From: Candidatus Opimibacter skivensis
Lineage (GTDB): Bacteria > Bacteroidota > Bacteroidia > Chitinophagales > Saprospiraceae
NCBI GenBank assembly: GCA_016722045.1
Contig: JADKGY010000006.1
Location: 124,001-188,000, forward strand
Reading direction: 5' to 3'
DNA length: 64,000 bases
The notes beneath the pieces were generated by a model, which worked only from the letters and a program-made list of their open reading frames with translations, was not told where the DNA came from and made no database searches. Below, piece after piece: positions 8,986 through 17,796 of the stretch (the stretch's first letter is position 1; each line of letters opens with the position of its first letter). The translations under genes were made by a program, and so were the position numbers.

Positions 8986-10044
8986 ATGAAAAACCAAATG
9001 ATTTTAATCTGTTGCTTATTAGGTGCTCTTATTCTTGGGCTTGCATCATGTGAAGGTGATCAGGGTCCTATCGGTCCTGTTGGTCCTGTCGGTCCAAATG
9101 GTCCCATGGGTGAACTTGGTACCCAACACTGCATGGAATGTCATGGGAGCTCTCAATTGATTACTGCTAAAATGTATCAATATGAGCATTCAGTACATGC
9201 TACCGGAGGGAACAATAATCACAATGCCACCAATTGTGCTATCTGTCATACCAGCCAGGGATTCCTTGAAAGGATTGCAACTGGCGCAGTGGTTACTGCA
9301 GCGCCGATTAACGATCCCTTGCCTCAAAACTGCTACACTTGCCATCAGATACACAGAACCTATTCTGAAGCTGACTGGGGTTTTACGCAAACACAGCCCG
9401 TCACATTATGGGTTGGAGGTCAGACCTTGGATTTTGGAAAAGCGAATCTTTGCATCAGTTGCCATCAATCCAGGACGTACACTCCTGCTCTTCTTAATCC
9501 AAGTACTGCCAGTAACAGCGATACGGTCAATATAACTAATGCCAGATATGGACCACACCATGGTCCTCAGGGAGTCATGTTACCCGGGCTAAACGGTTAT
9601 GAAGTCGCAGGGCCTTTGCCTTATGAAAATTCTGCCCACACCGCATTATTAGCCAATAATATAAAGAATGCTTGTATCGTGTGCCATATGGGCGCAGCAC
9701 AAGCTGCCGAATCAGGAGGTCACACATTCAGAGTGATCAGTGAATTAGATGTAATCAACACGGCAGCATGTGTCGAGTGCCACCCAGTGGCTAATGATGT
9801 CAAAGCACTTGTGGTAGATCGTCAGGGCCAAATCGATGCACGGCTTGCAGAACTTAAGGCATTACTTGTTGCTCGCGGACGTCTTGATCCGGTAACTGAT
9901 CTTGCTAAACCGGGTAAATTCGTAGGACATGAAGCCGGGGCATTATTCAACTATAAGTTTGTTTCAGAAGACAAGAGCCGGGGTGTACACAATTTCAAAT
10001 ATGCAAATGCACTTCTGGTCAATTCAATTGCTGCGCTACAATAA
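8986..10044 (+). CDS. Hexahaem c-type cytochrome lipoprotein with collagen-like stalk
   Basis: 352 residues. Lipoprotein signal with lipobox LGLASC (Cys ~22), immediately followed by seven Gly-X-Y triplets (GDQGPIGPVGPVGPNGPMG), then a multihaem domain. Six CX2CH motifs are visible: CMECH, CAICH, CYTCH, CISCH, CIVCH and CVECH, with extra His residues such as HSVH and HHGPQ that can supply distal ligands. The protein would be an outer-membrane or periplasm-facing electron carrier, and the collagen-like stretch could trimerise it. It lies between the ResB-like gene and the second DUF5777 barrel. Haem count is read directly from motifs; trimerisation and surface location are inferred. Confidence 0.82.
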   Translation: MKNQMILICCLLGALILGLASCEGDQGPIGPVGPVGPNGPMGELGTQHCMECHGSSQLITAKMYQYEHSVHATGGNNNHNATNCAICHTSQGFLERIATGAVVTAAPINDPLPQNCYTCHQIHRTYSEADWGFTQTQPVTLWVGGQTLDFGKANLCISCHQSRTYTPALLNPSTASNSDTVNITNARYGPHHGPQGVMLPGLNGYEVAGPLPYENSAHTALLANNIKNACIVCHMGAAQAAESGGHTFRVISELDVINTAACVECHPVANDVKALVVDRQGQIDARLAELKALLVARGRLDPVTDLAKPGKFVGHEAGALFNYKFVSEDKSRGVHNFKYANALLVNSIAALQ

Positions 10045-10091
10045 AGAAATTGTTGGACTGTAATTTATTGTAAGCTCTAAAGTTTTAGCAA

Positions 10092-11012
10092 ATGAAACGG
10101 TTTAAAATTGATCATGAACATTTCAGCAGTAACATCACCTTCTGTCTGATATTTCTTGCTGCCTTCTTTTCCTGTTTTGTAAATATTCAGGCACAGGATG
10201 AAGTCATGCCCGAAAAAGACAGCCGTCCGGTGAAGAATACTTTTGAAAGCATCTGGCTTCTGGACAACCAAACAGTACTGGTCCCGATAAAAGGAACTTT
10301 CGAAATGGATTTTCAACACCGATTCGGGACATGGGAAAAAGGGTATGATGATTTCTTTGGCATCTTTGCCCCTTCAAATATGCGTATTGGATTTGATTAT
10401 GTCCCCGTTGATAGATTGCTTGTCGGCTTCGGATTTACAAAGTTGGATCAGCTATGGGATGTATACGGTAAGTACGCATTATTGAGACAAGGAAGAACAG
10501 CAGGCTCACCCATTTCGCTGACCTATTATGTCAACGCTGCCATGGATACCCGGGAAAAGGAAAACACCTATTTCACGCAAAACGCAGACAGATGGTCTTT
10601 CTATCATCAGCTTATGATAGGTCGAAAAATTACAGATGACCTATCATTACAAGTTTCAGGAAATCTTTCGTGGTTCAATACGAAAGCCCCTGTTGTGAAT
10701 AGTGAAGGCGTAGTGATCGGTCGTGATCAGAACAAACATTTTTCTGCAAGTGCTTTGGCGAGATATAAGTTTTCAAATACGATGGGTCTTATCGTTGAAT
10801 ATGATCAACCCATCACCGACCAGAAATATTTCGATCCCGAACCCAATTTAAGCATTGGACTTGAATTAGTTACCAGTTCACACGCATTCCAGGTTTTCGT
10901 AGGAAATTTCCAGAGTCTGATACCTCAATACAATCAATCATTTAATGCAAATAGTTTCAGTGATAATCAAATCCTCATCGGATTCAACATCACGAGACTC
11001 TGGAATTTCTGA
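10092..11012 (+). CDS. DUF5777 outer-membrane beta-barrel protein (copy 2)
   Basis: 306 residues, homologous over its whole length to the barrel at 2466-3365. Shared blocks include DNQTV, QHRFG, GYDD, APSN and the terminal TRLWNF/TRLWSL strand. Signal peptide ends near NIQAQ. It directly follows the hexahaem lipoprotein (47-bp gap) and ends the locus, with a terminator 30 bp downstream. Each barrel thus sits next to a haem lipoprotein gene, an arrangement reminiscent of porin-cytochrome modules, although DUF5777 has no known electron-transfer role. The call is by sequence pattern. Confidence 0.75.
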   Translation: MKRFKIDHEHFSSNITFCLIFLAAFFSCFVNIQAQDEVMPEKDSRPVKNTFESIWLLDNQTVLVPIKGTFEMDFQHRFGTWEKGYDDFFGIFAPSNMRIGFDYVPVDRLLVGFGFTKLDQLWDVYGKYALLRQGRTAGSPISLTYYVNAAMDTREKENTYFTQNADRWSFYHQLMIGRKITDDLSLQVSGNLSWFNTKAPVVNSEGVVIGRDQNKHFSASALARYKFSNTMGLIVEYDQPITDQKYFDPEPNLSIGLELVTSSHAFQVFVGNFQSLIPQYNQSFNANSFSDNQILIGFNITRLWNF

Positions 11013-11042
11013 TCATTGAATAGAAAAATTCAATACAAATAG

Positions 11043-11081
11043 AAAAAATAAGGACTGGTTTCGACCGGTCCTTATTTTTTT
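11043..11081 (+). terminator. Rho-independent terminator closing the electron-transfer locus
   Basis: Stem AAGGACTGG / CCGGTCCTT (one G-T pair) with loop TTTCGA, flanked by A-rich DNA on the left and T7 on the right. It lies 30 bp after the second DUF5777 gene. Confidence 0.85.
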
Positions 11082-11118
11082 AAATGATTCTTTGGGAGAA
11101 TTCACACATTTGAACTAA

Positions 11119-11181
11119 ATTCCTGACGAAGAAGACATCTGGAATGTCGTCAATTACATCAGGACATTTTGCAAAGCATAA
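11119..11181 (+). pseudogene. Cytochrome c C-terminal remnant
   Basis: Twenty codons plus stop read IPDEEDIWNVVNYIRTFCKA, closely matching the last helix of the cytochrome at 7040-7441 (LPDQEDIWQLVHYMRTLAE). A TAA directly precedes it in frame; the DNA just before (CATTTGAAC) fits a shifted continuation of the same protein. It lies between two terminators, so a further cytochrome gene once ended this locus and has been almost entirely deleted. Confidence 0.75.
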
Positions 11182-11207
11182 GAATAGAACAAAAGGAATA
11201 GAATAAA

Positions 11208-11258
11208 AGAAAGACGTTGTCTGTAGTATGAAACTACAAATAACGTCTTTCTTTTTTT
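11208..11258 (+). terminator. Terminator after the cytochrome remnant
   Basis: An 11-bp perfect stem, AGAAAGACGTT at 11208-11218 with its complement at 11242-11252, encloses a smaller TGTAGT/ACTACA hairpin and runs into T6-7. This appears to be the original end signal of the lost cytochrome gene. Confidence 0.75.
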
Positions 11259-11288
11259 ATCACTTTCCAGTACCAAATCAACGATCAC

Positions 11289-11323
11289 GTACTGAATACC
11301 GATTACTGAATACTAAAATTCAG
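11289..11323 (-). repeat. Short tandem repeat spanning the M29 gene stop
   Basis: On the gene's strand the words AGTATTCAGTA and CGGTATTCAGTA follow each other, and the last codons of the aminopeptidase (AGT ATT CAG TAA) lie inside the first unit. The same word family recurs at 32322-32350 and 54514-54550. Confidence 0.6.
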
Positions 11324-12433
11324 AAAATATCCGTCTCTGTATATTACCTCACCATCTGCGATGATCTCCCCACCCCTCCGCATATCACTGATCATGTCCC
11401 AATGAACTGTTGATTGATTTTTACCTCCGGTCTGAATATAAGATTGACCGACAGCCATGTGGATGCTGCCTCCAATTTTTTCATCAAATAAAATATTTCT
11501 TGTCGGTGTCTGAATTCGATAATTCGTACCCACCGCCACTTCACCAAAATACCTTGAACCTTCGATAGCAAATACCTGGTCCAATACTTTCTGTCCTGTT
11601 TCCGCTTCCCATTTCACGATCTGTCCTTTCTCAACAGTCAACGTGATGCCCTGTACATCATGACCTCCAAAAACAGATGGATAATCAAAATGCACCACAC
11701 CTTCAACACTATCTTCTATCGGTCCGGTAAATACTTCACCCGAAGGCATATTGGCTCGTCCATCACTATTGATCCATATCCTGTCCTTTACCGAAAAACG
11801 AATATCACTTTTTTCATTTTTATAACGGATCTCATCACATGTATTCAAAAAGTCCACAACTCCCTGTTGTGATTTTCTGACTTCCAGCCATGCTGCCACC
11901 GGATCAGCTTCATTCAACCGGCAGGCGTTGAAAACAAAAGATGCATATTCATCAATGGTCATTCCTGCTACTTCAGCTGAAGCCGGAGTAGGATATTGAC
12001 ATAAGCTTCTGACTAGACTTTTATCCGCTGTCCTATTGAAATAAGCCTGATTAGCTTTAGCACCGGCAGCCGCCCTTCTCTTTTTTTGCTCAGCAGTAGC
12101 TAAGGCATCTTCACGCATGTCATAGGGAGCACGTATAGCGAGATACGCATCAAAATTTTCCATCGCATACAGATGCAAAGCTGGCTCCATATCTAGCACC
12201 GAATTATTCGCCTGCTCCCAGAACGCTGACATCTTATTTCTGAATGCAAGATCATACTCAACTGCCACACCGGACTTTGTCGCTTCACGATGTATCTCAA
12301 GCAACAATGGTTCAGAGAGAAATGAAGTGGACACAAACAACCGTTGTCCCTCTTTCACATCAAGACAATAATGCAGCAGCAAATCCGCATATTTTTCAAG
12401 TATTGATTTATCCGGAGTATAGACGTCCATCAT
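11303..12433 (-). CDS. M29-family metallo-aminopeptidase
   Basis: 376-residue cytosolic aminopeptidase of family M29 (AmpS/PepS, aminopeptidase T type), which removes N-terminal residues from peptides using two metal ions. Family blocks: N-terminal ILEKYADLLLHYCLDVKEGQ, central MPSGEVFTGP (metal Glu), the Glu of RYFGEVAVGTN, and the C-terminal metal-binding block GGSIHMAVGQSY plus STVHWDMI. Length fits the ~370-410 residue family. Starts 6 bp after the hflX stop, so the two genes form an operon. The final codons lie within a short tandem repeat, so the last three residues (SIQ) may have been supplied by it. Confidence 0.88.
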   Translation of the reverse strand: MMDVYTPDKSILEKYADLLLHYCLDVKEGQRLFVSTSFLSEPLLLEIHREATKSGVAVEYDLAFRNKMSAFWEQANNSVLDMEPALHLYAMENFDAYLAIRAPYDMREDALATAEQKKRRAAAGAKANQAYFNRTADKSLVRSLCQYPTPASAEVAGMTIDEYASFVFNACRLNEADPVAAWLEVRKSQQGVVDFLNTCDEIRYKNEKSDIRFSVKDRIWINSDGRANMPSGEVFTGPIEDSVEGVVHFDYPSVFGGHDVQGITLTVEKGQIVKWEAETGQKVLDQVFAIEGSRYFGEVAVGTNYRIQTPTRNILFDEKIGGSIHMAVGQSYIQTGGKNQSTVHWDMISDMRRGGEIIADGEVIYRDGYFLNFSIQ

Positions 12434-12439
12434 ATTGAT

Positions 12440-13660
12440 TTACCATTCTTTTGTTTTGTAAGGATAGCGCACGGCATAGGCATCGCTGATCTTCGTCTTC
12501 AACATCTCTCTCAGCAATGGTATATTTTCTCCGGTAGTCGCCGATATCATGATTGTATCCACTCCGTTTTCATTACGTATCCTGTCCTGGATCTCTTCTT
12601 CAATCTGGACTTTAATACTGTCTTCAAGGAAAGCATCATAATTCCGTTCCCGGTAAAGATCAATTTTATTCAATACCATGATCGTAGGCTTCTGCTCGAT
12701 TTTTATTTCCTGCAATGTCTGATTGACCGCATGGATATGATCTTCATATTGTGGATGGGCGATATCAACTACATGTAACAAGATGTCAGCTTCACGCACT
12801 TCATCAAGTGTGGATTTGAAACTCTCTACCAAATGATGCGGAAGTTTTCTGATAAATCCAACCGTATCGCTGAGCAAAAACGGCATTGTCCCGAGTACAA
12901 CTTTCCGGACCGTAGTATCAAGTGTTGCAAATAATTTATTTTCTGCGAATACATCACTCTTACTCAATATATTCATCAGCGTTGATTTTCCGACATTAGT
13001 ATATCCGATTAGCGACACACGAATGAGTTCTCCGCGACCCTTTCGCTGTGTTACATTTTGTTGATCTATTTTTTCAAGCTTCTTTTTGAGCAGGGCGATT
13101 TTATCACGGATAATACGACGGTCAGTTTCTATTTCTTGTTCGCCGGGTCCTCTCATACCTATACCTCCACGCTGCCGTTCAAGGTGCTCCCAAAGTCCAC
13201 GCAATCTTGGAAGAAGATATTGCAGTTGTGCAAGTTCAACCTGTGTTCTGGCTTGTGCTGTTTGTGCACGTGCTGCAAAAATATCGAGGATCAGGCTCGT
13301 TCTGTCCACGATCTTTATCTTCCATTCTTCTTCAAGGATGTTGGTTTGTTTACCGGTGAGATCATCATCAAATATCGCAAGGTCGATATTGTGCGATTCA
13401 ATATACTCACCTATCTCTTTCACCTTACCACTTCCGATAAACGTTCTTGAATCGCGATGCTGAAGCTTTTGTACAAATCTCTTCACCGTCTCCGCACCGG
13501 CTGTTTCCGCCAGGAATTCTAATTCATCAAGATATTCAGTAGACTTTTCTTCAGTCATCGGAGGCTGGATCAAGGCAATGAGTACAGCCCTCTCAATGCC
13601 GGGAGTGCCAACATTTTTCTTACTCTCACCTAGATTCCAGTTGTTCTTTGCTAATGCCAT
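12440..13660 (-). CDS. hflX: Ribosome-associated GTPase HflX
   Basis: About 406 residues from the ATG at 13660 (MALAKNNWN). An upstream ATG at 13714 would add 18 residues without family support. HflX N-terminal domain with SRTFIGSGKVKEIGEY, the glycine-rich linker RGGIGMRGPGEQEIETDRR, then the GTPase domain: G1 GYTNVGKST, G3 DTVGF, G4 NKID. HflX splits stalled or heat-damaged 70S ribosomes. The M29 aminopeptidase follows after 6 bp. All key residues are present. Confidence 0.96.
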   Translation of the reverse strand: MALAKNNWNLGESKKNVGTPGIERAVLIALIQPPMTEEKSTEYLDELEFLAETAGAETVKRFVQKLQHRDSRTFIGSGKVKEIGEYIESHNIDLAIFDDDLTGKQTNILEEEWKIKIVDRTSLILDIFAARAQTAQARTQVELAQLQYLLPRLRGLWEHLERQRGGIGMRGPGEQEIETDRRIIRDKIALLKKKLEKIDQQNVTQRKGRGELIRVSLIGYTNVGKSTLMNILSKSDVFAENKLFATLDTTVRKVVLGTMPFLLSDTVGFIRKLPHHLVESFKSTLDEVREADILLHVVDIAHPQYEDHIHAVNQTLQEIKIEQKPTIMVLNKIDLYRERNYDAFLEDSIKVQIEEEIQDRIRNENGVDTIMISATTGENIPLLREMLKTKISDAYAVRYPYKTKEW

Positions 13661-13702
13661 GGGGTAGTAACAGTTTATGAGAGGCAAAGTTATGATAAAA
13701 GA

Positions 13703-14076
13703 CCCCGGCCTCAATGCCGGGGCAATTCAAATGCCTTCATGTGAATATATTTATTCAATTGAGGATTATAAGTTAATTCTTCAATTGTACATGATAAGGT
13801 AATAATTCAATTGCCCTGGCCTTTAGGCCAGGGATGCTAAAAGCATAAAAATCTCAGGGCTTTAGCCCTGAGCCATCTTACGCAAATCAGAAATTTGCTG
13901 ACATCCCGACGTAGATAAAATCTACGCCGAACCGTGAATTGGTTAATAAATTTTGACTTCGTCAAAATTCATTAATCCGATCCTGAAAGGATCAAATGTT
14001 ATTAGCTGCGGGTGCAACCTGAGGACAACTTGAAAGCGAAAATTCTGCAACCCCGGCAGGGGTTGAATAAGATCTG
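13703..14076. repeat. Intergenic hairpin array
   Basis: Consecutive small palindromes fill the gap between hflX and the next gene: CCCCGGC/GCCGGGG (13703-13722), CCCTGGCC-TTTA-GGCCAGGG (13814-13833), CTCAGGGC-TTTA-GCCCTGAG (13853-13872), the 89-bp element at 13881-13969, ATCCT-GAA-AGGAT (~13980) and AACCCC-GGCA-GGGGTT (~14050). The second and third share a GGC-TTTA-GCC core. No gene is seen here. Confidence 0.8.
13881..13969. repeat. 89-bp structured repeat, copy A
   Basis: Contains three palindromes: GCAAAT-cagaa-ATTTGC, CGTAGAT-aaa-ATCTACG and AATTTTGAC-ttc-GTCAAAATT. A second copy in the same orientation is at 18052-18140, so the pair brackets the large T9SS gene. The copies differ at four positions, two of which are a matched pair that keeps the middle stem intact. 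Confidence 0.88.
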
Positions 14077-14091
14077 TTTCTGGCAGGAGAT

Positions 14092-17000
14092 TTACCTCAA
14101 AAGAGTAACATCACCAACTCTAATAACCTGCGCTCCATCTTTGAGAACGACGATTAGTTTGTAAGCAAACACCCCGGAATTCAACGCCCTTCCTTTCAAT
14201 TTTCCATCCCATGCATAGTTCAGATCATTTGGTGTGACATGATCCACAACGTAAACAATGTTTCCCCATCGATCAAATATGATGAGTGTAGAGATCTCTT
14301 CTACATCAGACCCTGCACTGATGATTAATTTGTCATTGATATTATCCCCATTCGGAGAAAAAATATTCGGAACATACACATCTGTTTTTTTATCCAAAAA
14401 TATAGTCAACGCATCTTCATCCGAACAACCATCGACACTCGTGACCTGAACAGTATACGTAGATGTAATAATTGGAATAACGGATTGTGTAAGACACGTC
14501 GGACAATCCGGATTGACTATACCTGTCCATATAATCGATGCAAGCGAATCAAATGGAACATTGACTTTCGCGTGGATCATCGCCGTATCACCAGATTCGA
14601 TGATTTGATCATCTCCGAGTTCAACATTGACTTGCAGGGGAGCATTGATCAGGATGATTTCTTTTACTTCACAACCATTGGCATCCATCGCTGTAAACTG
14701 ATATGACCCTCCACCCAGATCTGTGAATGATGATGATGCCTGGTAATTTATTCCATCCATTGAATACAGGATCGGTGATATTCCTCCTGACGGCTCAACT
14801 GTAATACTTCCATTCTTCTGATCAAAACAATCAGGTCGTGACACAATAAAACTGATCGTAAACGGTCCCGGATCGAACAATGCAATTTCTCCATCGGTTT
14901 TACATCCGTTACCATCTGTAATTGTCACTGTATATGAACCGGCAATAAGATCTGTAGTGCTTTGGGCCGTGCTTCCCGTAGACCAGATGTAGGAAAAAGG
15001 TGAAACACCAGTAACAATGGCTATTGCGCTGCCATCGGCTTCTCCATAGCAACTGATATCAGAGCCGTTGAAATCAGAGTTGATTTGTAGTTGCAGATCA
15101 GGTAGAGGGTATAATGTGGTTTGTTCGATGACAAGGCTGTCGCAACCATCCTGATTTGTGAATGTATTTTGAGGATTTCCAACCAGTGCCGGGTCACATG
15201 TCCTGAAAGAAATGATGGTCGTATCCGCAGGTATTAATGAAACGGTCAGCATCACGATACTATCACATCCGTTTTGATTGCTAAGTGTAGTGATGAACGT
15301 TCCGGCTTGTGAAGACGTGCATGTCGTCGAGAACAGGAATGTCTGACTTGATGCTAACAAATCAATGGTTTCTGTCACTATACTATCACATCCGGATTGA
15401 TTAGTATATGTTTGAACAAATACGCCAGCCGCAGCAGGATCACAGGTTGTAGAAGTAATGAATGACTGATCGAATGGCTCCAGGGTCACATTCATAGTGA
15501 CTATACTGTCACAGCCAAAATGATTAATGTAGCTCTGAATGAAAACACCTACATCACCCGGATCACAGGAAGTATCGATGATGAAAGTAGAATCCTGTGC
15601 CGAATAGGTGATGGTCGTAAAAACTATGCTATCACATCCTGACTGCGAAATAAAATGCATTTCACTTATACCGAGGGTTGATGAGTCGCAGGAAGTAGTG
15701 AATAATACAGTTGTATCCGGCACCGCACTCGTAATCGTGGTGATCAACAAACTATCGCATCCGGTCATCGTGGACAGCCATGTTTGAAATATACCGATTT
15801 GGGAAGAATCGCAGGAAATGCCTGACAGAAAAGTTGTATCAGCCGGAGCGATCCAATTCGTATGGGTGATGACCAGGCTATCACATCCGCCCTGATTGAT
15901 GAATGTGTGCGTCGTCGTACCAGCAGCTGAAATACTGCAGGAAGACAAATTAATAATGGTTGTGTCAGTAGTTATGAAAGTGATAGTAGTCGTCACCACG
16001 GTATCACATCCAATTGGGTTATTGAGGAAAGTAATATAAACACCTGCTGCCGCTGAATCACATGTAGTCGATTGAACTGAAATGCTATCGGAAAGTGAAA
16101 CAATTAATTGGGTAATGACAAAACTATCACAAACATGTGTTGTGGCAAATGAATCTATATAAATACCTGGCTGTGTCTGATAAGCTCCCTGTAGAAAAAC
16201 AGAATCACCCGGGCACAGTATTGTAGTGACCATATGTTCAATCGGAAATTCCTGCGTGATTTGAATTTCAACTAAACTATCACATCCGTTATTTGTAATG
16301 AAATATTCAGTACCAGATAAGATTCCATTCCCATATTCATTTCCATTTACGACGATCACATCACCTTCACAAAGAACAAGATCCAGGTTTGTAATATAGC
16401 CTGGAAACCTGGTGATATCGATGCAAGCAGACGATGTACCGCATTCATTGGTTATGTCAACACATACTGTGGCTTCCTGCAGATTGCCCCATTGAATGCC
16501 AAGTGTGTTGCTCCCTTGTCCTCCTGTGATATCGATGCCTGTAGGAACATTCCATTGAAATTCATTTCCGGATAAGGTAATCGGAACAACTAAAGTTGAG
16601 GATTCACCGGAACAAAGAAAGACAGGACCTGTAATTTGTACATCTGGCGGAATATCATTTACATCAAGAGTAAAACATGCATTATTCGAATGACAAAATG
16701 TATTGATCGTCAGACATACATTGGCAACTCCTGTATTGTGCCAAAGAACGCTAACCTGTTCAGTTCCCTGCCCCGCGGTGATAACTCCTCCCGGAGATAC
16801 CGACCATACGTAAGAAAGTATTTCTGTGCCCGGAGGAAAATTAGCTGTGTATGTCCCAATCGATTCCTTACAAACATCTGCAGGTCCCATAATGTCCGGT
16901 ACCGGAGCAACATCATCTGTAAGATAAATGCTGACTGAATCAGATACGGGACAAAGTTCAACTAAAGAGAAATCATCAAAGGCAACGTCAACTGGCCATT

Positions 17001-17796
17001 GTCCTCCCCCGAAATTGGCACAAAGGACACATATCTCAACAGAGGTTGTATCTCCGGAAAACCAGGTGGTATATGGAGGATAATCAAATGAACCCCACAT
17101 ACATGGGTTTCCTCCATACCAAATCACCGGAGAAAGTTCTCCGTTAAAACTGAACATTAAATCAAGTAATCCTGGAGCAAGATATACATACCAACCATCA
17201 AATTGATATTGAGTATTAGTATTCACATTTATTGTCTGGCACCAGAATGTATCCAGTGGCGCTACGCCATTGATGACAAGCATATTCCCTCCTGATACTG
17301 GGCTTGGATTACAATCAGCCCAGGTGTCATTTACGAGCAAGGGATCATTTATGACTGTATACGTTCCTTGCGTATACAGTTCATTTTGAATGACAGGTTG
17401 ATCCATTACATAAGTATACGCGGTGAAAAAACCTGTATTGCCAAGATTAAAATCATGATTATAGACCAGGTTTTGAAACCCGGGATCAAATCCCCACGCA
17501 GTTAATGTGTACGTGATAGGATCACCAACATCAGCGCTCGGATTAAGAATGAAAGGATTACTTAATCCTGTATGAGGTGTCCATTCGTATAAAACGGAAT
17601 TCCCTGTTATCGACCCATCAAGATAAATGTGAGCCCCTGGTTCACATATCGTATCATCCTGACCGGCATTTACTAAAATGTTGCAGGCAGATGCAGGTTC
17701 ACTTATGTTTAATTTTGCGTTTGAGATCGGCCCTCCTCTCCATTGTGTATTGCAGAACAGCATTGAAAAAATCCAAAATGTCAGGTATTGCGCCAT
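14092..17796 (-). CDS. Large T9SS type B surface protein with Cys-rich repeats
   Basis: 1,234-residue secreted protein. Signal peptide at residues 1-15 (YLTFWIFSMLF), an Ig-like/carbohydrate-binding-like region (about 30-280), PKD-like domains (about 300-470), then a run of ~43-residue repeats (about 480-890). Each repeat carries a TxCDxxxxG half and a GCDSxV half; nine GCDS/GCDT units plus one VCDS are visible. SprB-like repeats follow (ISCYGEADGSAIAIVTG and PDCFDQKNGSITVEPSGG). The last ~95 residues, from DVYVPNIFSPNGDNINDKL to VGDVTLLR, are the CHU_C-type sorting domain that directs export through the type IX system. Probably an adhesin or matrix protein; substrate unknown. Stands alone, flanked by structured repeats. 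Confidence 0.85.
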   Translation of the reverse strand: MAQYLTFWIFSMLFCNTQWRGGPISNAKLNISEPASACNILVNAGQDDTICEPGAHIYLDGSITGNSVLYEWTPHTGLSNPFILNPSADVGDPITYTLTAWGFDPGFQNLVYNHDFNLGNTGFFTAYTYVMDQPVIQNELYTQGTYTVINDPLLVNDTWADCNPSPVSGGNMLVINGVAPLDTFWCQTINVNTNTQYQFDGWYVYLAPGLLDLMFSFNGELSPVIWYGGNPCMWGSFDYPPYTTWFSGDTTSVEICVLCANFGGGQWPVDVAFDDFSLVELCPVSDSVSIYLTDDVAPVPDIMGPADVCKESIGTYTANFPPGTEILSYVWSVSPGGVITAGQGTEQVSVLWHNTGVANVCLTINTFCHSNNACFTLDVNDIPPDVQITGPVFLCSGESSTLVVPITLSGNEFQWNVPTGIDITGGQGSNTLGIQWGNLQEATVCVDITNECGTSSACIDITRFPGYITNLDLVLCEGDVIVVNGNEYGNGILSGTEYFITNNGCDSLVEIQITQEFPIEHMVTTILCPGDSVFLQGAYQTQPGIYIDSFATTHVCDSFVITQLIVSLSDSISVQSTTCDSAAAGVYITFLNNPIGCDTVVTTTITFITTDTTIINLSSCSISAAGTTTHTFINQGGCDSLVITHTNWIAPADTTFLSGISCDSSQIGIFQTWLSTMTGCDSLLITTITSAVPDTTVLFTTSCDSSTLGISEMHFISQSGCDSIVFTTITYSAQDSTFIIDTSCDPGDVGVFIQSYINHFGCDSIVTMNVTLEPFDQSFITSTTCDPAAAGVFVQTYTNQSGCDSIVTETIDLLASSQTFLFSTTCTSSQAGTFITTLSNQNGCDSIVMLTVSLIPADTTIISFRTCDPALVGNPQNTFTNQDGCDSLVIEQTTLYPLPDLQLQINSDFNGSDISCYGEADGSAIAIVTGVSPFSYIWSTGSTAQSTTDLIAGSYTVTITDGNGCKTDGEIALFDPGPFTISFIVSRPDCFDQKNGSITVEPSGGISPILYSMDGINYQASSSFTDLGGGSYQFTAMDANGCEVKEIILINAPLQVNVELGDDQIIESGDTAMIHAKVNVPFDSLASIIWTGIVNPDCPTCLTQSVIPIITSTYTVQVTSVDGCSDEDALTIFLDKKTDVYVPNIFSPNGDNINDKLIISAGSDVEEISTLIIFDRWGNIVYVVDHVTPNDLNYAWDGKLKGRALNSGVFAYKLIVVLKDGAQVIRVGDVTLLR

